The position numbers and the translations under genes are program-made. Of a stretch of 64,000 nt of DNA, positions 44,484-54,373 are shown piece after piece. Below the pieces are notes generated by a model, which did no database searches, was not told where the DNA came from, and saw only the letters and a program-made list of their open reading frames with translations. Within the stretch, counting starts at the first letter, position 1. Every line of letters starts with the position of its first letter. Origin of the DNA: Alternaria dauci (Eukaryota > Ascomycota > Dothideomycetes > Pleosporales > Pleosporaceae); contig NC_091278.1 of NCBI RefSeq assembly GCF_042100115.1, positions 1,984,001 through 2,048,000 of the forward strand, given 5' to 3'.

Positions 44484-46558
44484 AACGTAGCTCAGTGGCT
44501 CCGAAGATGCGCAGTTACTGGAGGATGAGGGCAGTGTCTTCGAAGAAGCGCAATTACTGAAAGATGAGGGTGGTGTATCTACGAAACGTAGTTTACAAGT
44601 GAGTGTGATTTCAATAAGCACTCCGACTGTTCGCTCAAATACCCGCGATGACTTGCAATGATTGTCGTCAGTGTCACCCAAACACTGGTAGCTTAGCCGA
44701 ACCCACAAACAGTGAGTGTGAGTCAATCGACAAACGGCTTGACCCAATCGTTCTCACAGAGTCGCAACGGGCTGCCCCAAATGGCTCATTCGCTCACTAG
44801 CTGAACGTGTTAGAAGGCTTCATCGTCAGCCATCTATTGCGGAGGAATGTTTCTGATGAAGATGGAAAGATGAAGAGGTTTTTGCTAATGATGCACTTCC
44901 GAGGCATAACACGAAACGCACCATTTACCTTACGATATAACCTTGTAGACGTTGATATCCATCCTGCGGCCGTTGACCGGCTGAGTTTGCTGTGAATTGT
45001 TTCCATAACCAGCTGATTCAGAGCCAGCTCAGCGCTCGAGAATTGCGACAGCGGTCGGACCAGCACAGGTAAATTCGGGAGTTTGGAAACTGGGCAAGCA
45101 TTCTACCGAAATGGTAGACAACAGCCACTAGTCTTTTTCCTTGCCCAACAGCATGCTCTGCGTAGTCGAAGGTATTCTGGAAAGCGACGTATGATGTTCC
45201 GTCATATTGCAGCGAGAGTTGGTCATGATTACCACAGGCGGTAACAAGCTGTCTGAGTGATCTCACGGCCTCCACATTGTAGTGGCGAAGAACAATGGCC
45301 GAATCCAGGGTCTAGCAGCTGCGACACAGATGGCCGACTCGTGTGGGGCCGCTAGCAGAGCGTTCTCAACGTTGTTTAACGACTGCGGAACACGACACCA
45401 AGGCGGACCCTGTGTGTGTTCGCGGAAGGAAAAGACGGTATGTCAGCCTTGCTGTGGCCTAGTGCGGCATGTTGAGGAGCAGTTTTGAGTTTGTGCTTGC
45501 CAGGCATACCCTTACATGCAGTCGAGAGAGGTTTTGATGAGGTAAATTCTCCCGCAAAAGCCGGTGGCGTTGCATCGACGTAATAGTGCGGCAGTATCCC
45601 ATGGCGATGTTTTTGGCGATGGTGCTAGATGGGATCAAGATGGGGAAACATGGTAGGGTTAGGCTCTTCGCAGAGAAGCAGGCAGAGTCACGATGGGTAG
45701 CTGGCGGGGGCCGGGCCCAGAGCCGAAATGTGGTTATCAGATGCAGATGCGATAACCGCCGAGAGCCCGAGGACCGGGCGGCGTGACAGTGGCATGTTAC
45801 AGAGACTGCGCGATTATGCGGTGCGCGGAAGGGTTGCGCTTCAGGTCGTGGTAATTGCGGTCAAAGATATATTGTGCTGGAGAGTACCTTGATCAGGAGA
45901 TTGGGCTGATGCCGCCGGCGCAGCCAAGATAGGCGGAAGACGGCCAAGGCAAGGCATGTGCTCGGATAAAACAGGACGAGACGGGTGGAAATACGAGCGG
46001 CTTCGGCGAGGGGGGCGTGGACAAGCGTCATCCGGCAGAAGTGGGCGCTCGGGATGTTCATCTCAGGCGTGAAGGCGTCGTGGATCGGCAGTGGAAAAGC
46101 GTCCGGGCTCAGTCGAACATTTGCTCACCACCAGTCCTCTCCTCATGCCCACACCCTCTACCACGGCTAGAATCCGCCTAATTCCAGTCTACACACAGTC
46201 ACGACGCATTGTGTCGCCAGTCTCGGGCATTAGCAAGCGGCTGCCATTCGGTCGTGTTCGTTTGTCAGCCAGTCGAGGTGAGTGATGGCCACGATCTGAT
46301 AACGAAATTCGGGTGCATCACCAAAGCATCAGATAACCACGCATCCCCCACATGCTCGTTGTCGCACACCTCCGTCCTCCGCGGCTCGACAGGGCAGAGG
46401 GGAGATGCACACCCGCACCGCCCTCTCTCGCTGCATTGCACACGCTGTAGTAATACTAGGTCAGCTCTTGCTAACCATGGTTCGCGCTAGCAGTCCCCTT
46501 TGTCGCGTCCTCAGCACGCCCGCCGCTCCTCCTTCACCTCACTCCACCACGCAGACAC
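44484..46558. other. Gene-poor region of 2 kb
   Basis: An 85-codon minus ORF at 45018-45275 (MEAVRSLRQLVTACGNHDQ) looks somewhat protein-like and could be a 5' exon of a minus-strand gene, but no convincing splice join was found. The right end (46.3-46.55 kb) is a C-rich leader of the reductase gene. Nothing else is supported. Confidence 0.4.
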
Positions 46559-48564
46559 ATGGCATCCACGACAGCGGCCATGCCCACCCCCATCCCGCAC
46601 ACGTCGACGTCGCACCCGGAAGATCCAATCCCAGCTGAGCCCAAGGACATTCCCCAGCTCTCACTGCAGCCTTCACAGTCACAGCCAGAGCAGATATCGC
46701 CCAAGTCATCGGGCGAGTCGGCGCTGTGGGCCAACAGTAGCGATGACTCCGAGGCCCCGATGACGCCCATGACGGAACCCGACCAGGGCGTCGACGAGGT
46801 CGTCGACAAGCTGCAAGCGCTGCCTACCTCGGCTGTCAATTTCTCGGAGCAGTCGCGGCCGCGGCGAGCATCCACCACGCTCATCTCAGACAACCCAAAC
46901 GACATCAGACGGATCCTCGGCGAGGGCGAGACAGCCACCAAGCTCATCAGCCAGTGCTGCGGCGGAGGATGCTGCCTTCTCAAGACACTGGCCCCAGACT
47001 CGTCGTCGCCCAACTTCGTACCCGTCGTCGTGCCCGACAACCATGCCTTTAGGAGCCTCAACCTCCAATTGGGCCCTCTCGCCCTCGACAGCGAGCTGAC
47101 CGACACCATTCCGCTGCCTCCGGTCAACATGTCCTTTGAGCCGCTGCCTTCCAAGGACACAAAATATGTCTCAGAGGTGCACAAGATGCCGCCAAAATAC
47201 GTCCAGCCACACCCGCCTTACGAGGTCTACTCGGCGCCGCTATACCACGCACGAGAGTTGACCAAGCCGGGCGCCGAGAAGAGGACAATTCACTTCGACA
47301 TCGATGTCACCGACTACCCCGATGAGGGAGGCGTCGATTTCAAGGTTGGCGGCGCCGTCGGCATCTGCCCACCCAACTCGCAGGAAATGGTCGACGAGCT
47401 GTTCGATCTCCTCTGCATTCCCAAGTTTGTCCGCGACAAGCCAGTCACACTCAAGACCAAGACGGGGAGGTGGCCGACCATCTGGGGCGAAGACCGAGCT
47501 CGCGAGCTTGTCACAACCCGACGCGAACTGTTGACATGGTGCGCCGACATCCAGTCGCACCCACCGACCAAGAACCTCCTCCGCGTGCTCGCTGAATACG
47601 CCGACGCCCCCAACGAAAAGAAGATCCTGACATACCTTTGCTCCGCCCAAGGACAAGCAGCTTTCTGCGACTTGCGTACTACTTCTCACTTTACAGTCTC
47701 ACAGATGCTCAGCGCATTCCCTTCGTCGAAGCCGCCGCTTCCGCACCTCCTCTCCGTCCTCACCCAACTCATGCCTCGATTCTACTCCCTCTCCAACGAC
47801 CCTCATATTTCCTCGGCTCGCCCGGGCCTTCCCGGCACCCGTCGCCTGATTGAGATGGCCGTTACAATTCATGAGACACCTGACTGGCACGCCGAGGGGA
47901 CGACACGTACGGGTGTAGGCAGTGGCTTCATGGAGCGCCTGGCGCAGGCGTTCATCTCAACAGAGCGCGAGGGCGTCGATCCCCGCAGCGTCCTTGACCT
48001 TCGCGTTCCCATGTTCCGCGGCCTCATGGCCAACCCGCTTTCCAAGCAATTTGGCGGCGAAGGCCTCATGGTGCTCATCGGAGCGGGAGTAGGCATGGCT
48101 CCGTTCCGAGGCTTCATCCTCAATCGACTCAAGAACGCCAACTGCGCCAACAAGATCTGGCTTATCCAGGGAGTCCGAGACTCTATGCTCGACGAGCTCT
48201 ACTCTGGCGAGCTTGGCGATCACGAACGCGAAATCAAGAAGGTTGTGCAGAGCCGCAAGGTGAAGGTCGGAGGTTCCAACGAGGTCAAATACGTTCAGGA
48301 CGAGGTCCGTGTCCAGGCCGACATTGTCTGGTTCGTCATCAACGCTCTTGACGGACGCATCTTCGTCTGTGGCTCTAGTAAGGGCATGGGCGAGGGCGTC
48401 GAGGAGTCCTTGATTGACGTGGCCATGCAAAAGGGCCGTCTGAGCGAAGCACAGGCCAAGGAGTTTTGGGCCAAAAAGAAGGAGGATGGACAGTACATTG
48501 CTGTGAGTACATTTCTAGCGCCTGTCTGATACACATGCTGATAAGATTACAGGAAACATGGTAA
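46559..48564 (+). CDS. FAD/NADPH-binding reductase without flavodoxin domain
   Basis: Two exons (46559-48502, 48553-48564) with a 50-nt intron give 651 aa. The last exon adds only Glu-Thr-Trp. The first 190 residues are Pro/Ser-rich and look disordered, with a Cys patch (QCCGGGCCLLK). The rest matches the reductase half of the cytochrome P450 reductase / sulfite reductase flavoprotein family. It has an FAD barrel with RFYSLSND (residues 407-414), a helical connecting part (LLRVLAEYADAP), an NADPH site GAGVGMAPFRGF (from 508), IFVCGSSKGMGEGV, and a terminal aromatic residue (ETW) that stacks on FAD. No FMN flavodoxin domain is visible, so electrons probably pass from NADPH via FAD to a separate acceptor. 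Partner and pathway are unknown. Confidence 0.87.
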
Positions 48565-49371
48565 ACACGCCGCTCCCTCCTCATACATTTGTAAATAAGA
48601 ATCACGACTTCTATTCTTCACGACCGCGTCTCCAAAATCTCCAGACTGCCTACCGCTACCTGCGTATTCGCCATGGCGTTTTCGACATGAAAAAAGGAGT
48701 CATTTAGAAGCCAACATGGGCGGCAAACAATATAGTTGGTACAAAGCAAGCATGTTCAATTGTGGTAGCGCTGTTTTCAAGGCTTATAGGCCTCTTTTAT
48801 CTGGGTTTGGACGGGGCATTCATCACTATCGTCATCATTAGTATTAGAAGGACATGCGTGCAAGAGCGTGGCGTTTGTTCATTGAACAGGGATAAGGGCA
48901 GGGATTCTTTTGATATTGTCATGGGAAGATGGGCTGTTGTCAAATGTGATTTTGTTAGTCATAGCAAAGAGAGAGATGATTGAAAGATTCTGTCACGTCC
49001 TGGGATCTTAAGTGTTGGCCTCGCTGTTTTTGATCTTGACATATCCAAGGGACCAAGCATCATTGTACATATGAAGCTACAGAGTCAATATACGTTTATG
49101 ATGGGTTCTGCATAGCCAGGGCTAATCTACCTTTCCGTGAAATGCTAAAGTGTAACCACTCCGCAACACGTGATCGGAAAGTGTCACTCACCTTCCTAGG
49201 TACGTCACCGCACCAGGACCTGAATGTAAACACTCGACTTCACGCTTACTGTATGTGATACTAGCGGCCTCTGTGCAGTGATATCAGGCGCACTGCTTCT
49301 CCTCCTCTCCCATTTCCTCACCTTCCTTGACGACATACCCAACACACGACTGTGAAAACCAGCCCCCAGCC
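48565..49371. other. Intergenic, about 800 bp
   Basis: The 3' flank of the reductase gene and promoter of the F-box gene. A CCTAGGTA motif occurs at 49195-49202. No ORF is supported. Confidence 0.45.
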
Positions 49372-50649
49372 ATGGCAAATCTCCTCGAACTTCCAAACGA
49401 AACCCTCCTCCGTATATTCCACCATCTCCCACAGAGCGTCAAGCACCCCCAGCCCCAAGCCGACTTACTGAACTTGGCTTTGACATGCAAGCGACTGACA
49501 CCACTCGCCCGCGAGGTCCTCTGCACTGCGCCAATCCTTTTCTTATATAAAGTCGACGCGTTCCTTGATACTCTTCTCAAGTATCCGGACCTACAGTCAA
49601 AAGTCAGAAGCCTTACCGTCGAGTCGACGACGGCACTCGGAAAGTGGGGAAGAGCAACCCCTATCCCAGCTCTGGACGCAGAATTTATTTCAAGATGTAT
49701 TGACCATGTTCAAACTTTGGATCTCGACGAGGAGGTGAAACAAGAATGGACTCAGCACCTCGGCAGTAACTTTGAATGGCTTGGCAACTTACTTAGCCTT
49801 GCCTTGACCCTACTACCGGACCTTTCTTCACTGTACCTCGGTGGAGCAGCATTTTGCCACCTCATCTTTCTTCGGCCAATCTTGTGTGATGTACAAGATG
49901 CATGGATGCCGATGTCTCGTTTGGACCGCATCCGCATTCCACCCCAGCTCAGCGCCAAACTTACTGTCCTCGAACTACCGACCGTGTTCGCCCTCTACAC
50001 CCCCAAACAGGCTGGCAAATACCATCGATATCCGAACAACTTCCCACCTTTCTTCCCGAGCTACGACATCTCATATTGGATCATGCCGCTGTCTTGACCA
50101 CTTCACCTGAGGACGTAATCCCACCTACACTGGAATCACTGATCTTAACCCGCTGCTGTAGTACAGATTACTGGCTCAGTGAATTAGCATGGGTGGCAGG
50201 AACTTCTTTCCCAAACTTACATAACGTGAGCGTATATTGGAATCACGACAGAATGGGGCTCATCCTGCCATCCGAGGATCTCCTGAAGAGGGCGGGTGTA
50301 ACGTGTAAGTCATTCTGCCATTCTGCTCATGTGATGTATAGTGCTGAGATTCTTGAGATTACTTTTGCTGACTTCAGAAGTCTATGGATACGACTTGCCC
50401 TACCCCATTATTGAAGACGACCTTCCTTGGCCTTGCGTCGAGAAAAACCATCCATGGTTGTACACCCGAACTGAGCTTGATGCTTTCGAGGAGTCCAAAA
50501 GTGAGGGGATGATGAATATGTGGGCAGAGTTCGAGATTGAAACTGGGGACATGTCAGACCTGGAGTCTGTGTGGAGGGAAGTGGAAGGCATGCGAACTCC
50601 AAAAGAGGGCAGACTAGATATGCACACGCCCTGCTGTCAGGTCATATAA
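49372..50649 (+). pseudogene. F-box protein with a frameshift
   Basis: The frame opens at 49372 with an F-box (LLELPNETLLRIFHHL, LLNLALTCKRL) and continues through LRR-like sequence (VQTLDLDEEV, LTVLELPTVFALY). Near 49990-50045 the protein-like frame jumps by one base. The first frame ends at 50097, while the next frame carries the expected continuation LPTFLPELRHLILDHAAVL ... FPNLHNVSVYWNHDRM. No intron with acceptable signals explains the jump. A GTAAGT intron begins near 50308. Its best acceptor, at 50378, joins into a stop, and a nearer acceptor would make it only 37 nt. A third block (VYGYDLPYPIIEDDLPW) then runs to 50649. The gene is probably decayed or contains a sequence error. It resembles the broken F-box gene at 23.1-24.5 kb (shared NHDR/NHSRD segment). 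Confidence 0.65.
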
Positions 50650-50772
50650 TACGCTATGCTACAAGGCTATTCTCTCGCCTATGAACGTGACCAAACAATC
50701 CGTGATTCCCAATAACTGCTTCAATCTTGTCGTCTGTATTGGTACACTCAGCAAGGGCCACTTGCCAAATTA

Positions 50773-52105
50773 CTACCCAACGCCAGGCCAACCTATATGC
50801 AGTCAGTAAATATGCCCCGACATCATCATCATCAATGCCACTATAAGAAGACTTACTCCAAACGGTCAGTCCCTCGTTAACCTTTGAAACATTAACTCTG
50901 TCCCCCACCCTCCACACCTCCTCCCCCTTCTTCCCATTGCTCCCCCAGAACCCATACCGTCCAAAAACCGGACTCCACTTCGCCCCAATATCAACCCTCC
51001 GATCCTTCTGCAGCCTCTTCAGCACCTCACCCGCCGGTCCTTCTCCCGGTTTACCCGTCTTGTGATCAATATTAATACTCTTGCACCTCACACAATTGTG
51101 GGGGAGAATGATCTCCGTCTTCCCGTTAATCATAAGCTTGCCCCAGTAGTCTTCCTGATACGGATCATAAGCACCCGTAACAACAACATTCGGACGAAAC
51201 TTCTCCATATCCATATCCATGCCTTCGGGAAGCCGGGACGACACATCCTCCAGACTCGTCTGAGAAGCAAACAGGTACGGCGCACAGTCCGCAAAAGTAA
51301 TCTTCCACCTCTCCTCGCCGGATTTGTGTAAACCCATTGCTTTCTCCACATATGACTTTGTGAACGGGACGTGTTTGCTCAGAAATCGCGTCAGTGGATC
51401 CGGTTCTAGTGGCTGCATGTCTTGGAATTGCACGTCCCGCCGATTGGCACCTAGGTAGACGAAGATGACGGGATACCCGAAACACGAGGTGAACCAGTCG
51501 TTGTACTTTTGCGGCATGCGGTAGGCGGTGGTAGGGGCAGAGTGCATGTTGATGTCGATGGATTCCAGTTTTTCCGTGTCTGGCTCTAGAGGTATGTCGA
51601 TTGATGTTTCTTTCGAGGTATCCCCGTAGGCAATGTATTTGACGGTGATGGTATCGTTGTTTATCTTCTGGAGGAATTGCGTCATCTCGGGGTAGCTTGA
51701 TACGGCCATGTTTTTGTAGCCGTCTTTGGTTTCTTGGAGGAGCATAAAAGAGCCTGTGGACTTGTTAGCGGGTTTGGTTGTTTTCGCCGCATGGATGGTG
51801 GTATATGGTACGGTCGTGTTTGAATCCATGGGCTGTGGCAATGGCTTCTGTGACTTTAATCGCTCGTAGCGATTTAATGGGGTAGATGTATATCTGGAAA
51901 TCACCATCATCAGCACCCTTGTTCAGTTCTATCTTATTCTTCATCGACACAAACATACCGCAGAAATCTTCATAGCTGTCAAACGATGTATCAACGGACT
52001 AAGGAAGTTGAGCAATTGATACAGGCCAAACGGCACGACGCAAAGTGCCGTGACGAGCCATATCGGCGACACCTTCTCAATATTGAACTCGTGCTCCCTC
52101 TCCAT
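50773..52105 (-). CDS. Membrane-anchored MOSC domain protein (mARC-like)
   Basis: Four exons (52105-51959, 51893-51812, 51753-50857, 50792-50773) give 381 aa; an ATG at 52123 would add six. The N-terminus has one membrane helix (IWLVTALCVVPFGLYQLLNF). The MOSC N-terminal barrel starts at IYIYPIKSLRAI and continues GFKHDRSFMLLQETKDGYK across an intron. The MOSC domain includes FADCAPYLFASQTSLEDV, KFRPNVVVTGAY and LPHNCVRCKSINIDHKTGK, with a Cys placed like the molybdenum ligand of mARC proteins. The last small exon supplies WSWPGVG, close to the FDWPGL ending common in the family. mARC reduces N-hydroxylated compounds, with electrons from cytochrome b5 and its reductase, on the outer mitochondrial membrane. 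Location and substrate here are inferred from the family. Confidence 0.87.
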
Positions 52106-52468
52106 ACCGGGAAAGACAACCAATTTTCTGCGAAAGAAGGGATTGAGAGTGAAAGCTGGCCCTTGAGGACGGCAATGCGGGTCGCGTCAACAGGTATCGA
52201 GGCCCACCCCACGTGCACGCCTTACCAAGGCGCTAAGACATGTCGACTACCTCGGCCGTCATCTGTCGATCCTTCAACGACATTTTACAACAGTTTGGAC
52301 ATGTGTTCTCGCGCCCTACGATAGAATTGCATGGGGACTGTAGCTCAACGATTTGACCATGGGTTAATTGAAGAACCTACAGCGCAGAACGACACTCAAA
52401 ACACGACTCTCACAACCGCATGATGGAAACACTTCTCATTCTACCTACCCAGCCCCCTCAACCCCATC
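52106..52468. other. Promoter of MOSC gene / 3' flank of allantoicase
   Basis: About 360 bp between two minus-strand genes. Nothing notable is seen. Confidence 0.4.
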
Positions 52469-53606
52469 TCAAACCCTCTTTCCAAACACCCTAAACCGCT
52501 TCACACCACCATCCGGAATAATCACCAATTTCGCATGCGTGTAGCCCCTCCCCTTGACCTCCTTCAGCTCATCCTTGTACTCCTTCTCCACATCCGGCCC
52601 CGACCTCTGCGGCTCCAGCACCTCCACCCAGCCCTTGTCATCACTCGCAGGATCCTTGTCAAAGCTTCCAGCAAAGACCTGCACTTTCTGTGGGAAGTTG
52701 CCTCTAAAGTGCGCCGTATCAATGACAATATGATCGATTTCGCCTTTGGCACCCAAGCGGACAATCGTCCAGTCCACGTGCTCGCCGCGCGAACGCTTCG
52801 TTTCCCACCCGTCGCCCATGTCCTTGCCGCGACCGGGCAGGAGCAAGTTGTCCTTTGTGCCAAAGTGCTGGTCGGAACACGACGTTGCGACGCCGCCCAT
52901 GACCGTAGCCGAGAGTTCAAAGATTGCGTCGGCGGACTGAGGGAAGACTGGCACGGCGACACCATACAGCCTGAAACGTGCGATGCCGCCGTCGGGGAAC
53001 ATGAGTAGCCTAACATGCGTGTACGCCTTTTCCGTGATGCTGTCCAGTTTCCAGCCATGCCGTTGGCTAGGGCCGCACTCTTGCTTCGATAGTATGGTTT
53101 CCCAGCCTGTGTAGCTGGCCTTCTTTACTTCCTCTTCCTCCTTTTCGTCTGTGATGAATGCACCCTCGACAGCAATCTCCGGTGCGTGGTTCCCGTTGAA
53201 TGCAAAAGTGTCGATTTCTACACCGGCTACTTTTCCACTAGCGGTACCTAGTCTCAGGACGACCCAGTCAAAGGGTTCGGTATTGTGGCGCCGCGTCTCC
53301 CAGCCATCGTACCATGCTCCCGAGTGGACAAAGACACCGGGTTTGCGAATCGGTGGTGTCGGGGTGATGAGGTTCTCAGCTGCGGCGAACCATTCGTCGC
53401 TGAAGGATAGGACTTTTGAACCGAGAGGCGCGGATATGAGATCTTTTGCGTGTGTTAGCTTTTGTATGGACAAGTGCGAGAAGATTCAGGTCCGTACCGG
53501 TGTATTGTGACTTGAAGGTCGCGTCGATCTCGTCAGCTGGAATTGACCGCGCGTTGTTTGTGGCTACGTTCTTAACGTCTTCCGGTAGGACGGTGCGAAT
53601 CTCCAT
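52469..53606 (-). CDS. Allantoicase
   Basis: Two exons (53606-53498 and 53442-52469) around a 55-nt intron give 360 aa. Allantoicase splits allantoate into ureidoglycolate and urea in purine breakdown, allowing uric acid or allantoin to serve as nitrogen source. The protein has the two homologous jelly-roll repeats of the family. Repeat 1 has KVLSFSDEWFAAAENLI, WYDGWETRRHNTEPFDW and FNGNHAPEIAVEG. Repeat 2 has GDGWETKRSRGEHVDW, FRGNFPQKVQVF and KLVIIPDGGVKRFRVFG. Length matches fungal allantoicases of about 340-360 aa. The first exon carries the leader MEIRTVLPEDVKNVA. GATA-type sites upstream (see separate entry) fit nitrogen control. The neighbouring genes are not purine-related, so there is no local cluster. 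Confidence 0.92.
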
Positions 53607-54373
53607 GATTTAGGGGATATGCTGTAATTGATAGAAGCTAGGTGATGTTATGCAAGAAAATAAAATGTAAAGACAATGTTTTGGGGTCTGGCTGAGGTAC
53701 TATCAAATTATGGCGGGGCATCACTGGCGGGGTATCCAGGTACCCTGCATGCCCTACCAACAAACTGCTGCTATCGGAACCCGCCGAGCGGATATTGAAG
53801 GGGCCGATCGCGGAGTAGTCTTGATAACCCAGATACCTGCCTTACTCGATATAAATGACAGTCATGCCAATCCATTGCCTGTGGAATGTATAGGCTCTCT
53901 CGCTGCAAATTACACCGATGCTACAATAAATTCGTTATTAGCCCGGCGGGCCGCACAATAGCGCAGTGCGATATACTGATAAGTGACTCGATAGGTTGTA
54001 GTAATGGTGAACAGATCTATGCATACCCTGATACTATGGTAACATCCAGCTCCTGCGCTATCGCAAGCCTCGACCACCCTGGCTGAATGCGCAAAATCTC
54101 TACAGTCCCAGACAAGCTAGTATTTATATCATCAGATCGACCGTATGCCGTAGCGTACTCGATGCAGAGCTTTTGCTTGGTCCATCTGTCAAATCATATG
54201 CCGGGAATGTATCCAATCCACGAGTGGCAACGTGACGACGGACTCAGTAGTCAGGAACAAGGCCTCGTAGAGCGGAATTTGAAAGAATTTGATCTTCGTC
54301 TCAGCCAGGCAGTGTGAAAGCGACTGTCCAAAGTCTGAATTAGCAAGGTTCTCAATTCTACCAATCTTCATCT
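53607..54373. promoter_or_regulatory. Allantoicase upstream region with GATA motifs
   Basis: TGATAG at 53629-53634 and TGATAA at 53822-53827 and 53977-53982 match the HGATAR site of AreA/Gat1-type nitrogen regulators. They lie 23, 216 and 371 bp upstream of the start. Function is inferred from motif and gene identity. Two short plus-strand ORFs here (53710-53961, 54087-54317) are not supported. Confidence 0.4.

Noticed and set aside
45018..45275. 85-codon minus-strand ORF, somewhat protein-like
   Set aside because: It could be a 5' exon, but no in-phase splice join to 43446-44747 or to the frame at 44797-45066 was found.
53710..54317. Two short plus-strand ORFs upstream of allantoicase
   Set aside because: Neither shows a domain or plausible start context, and they overlap the likely promoter.
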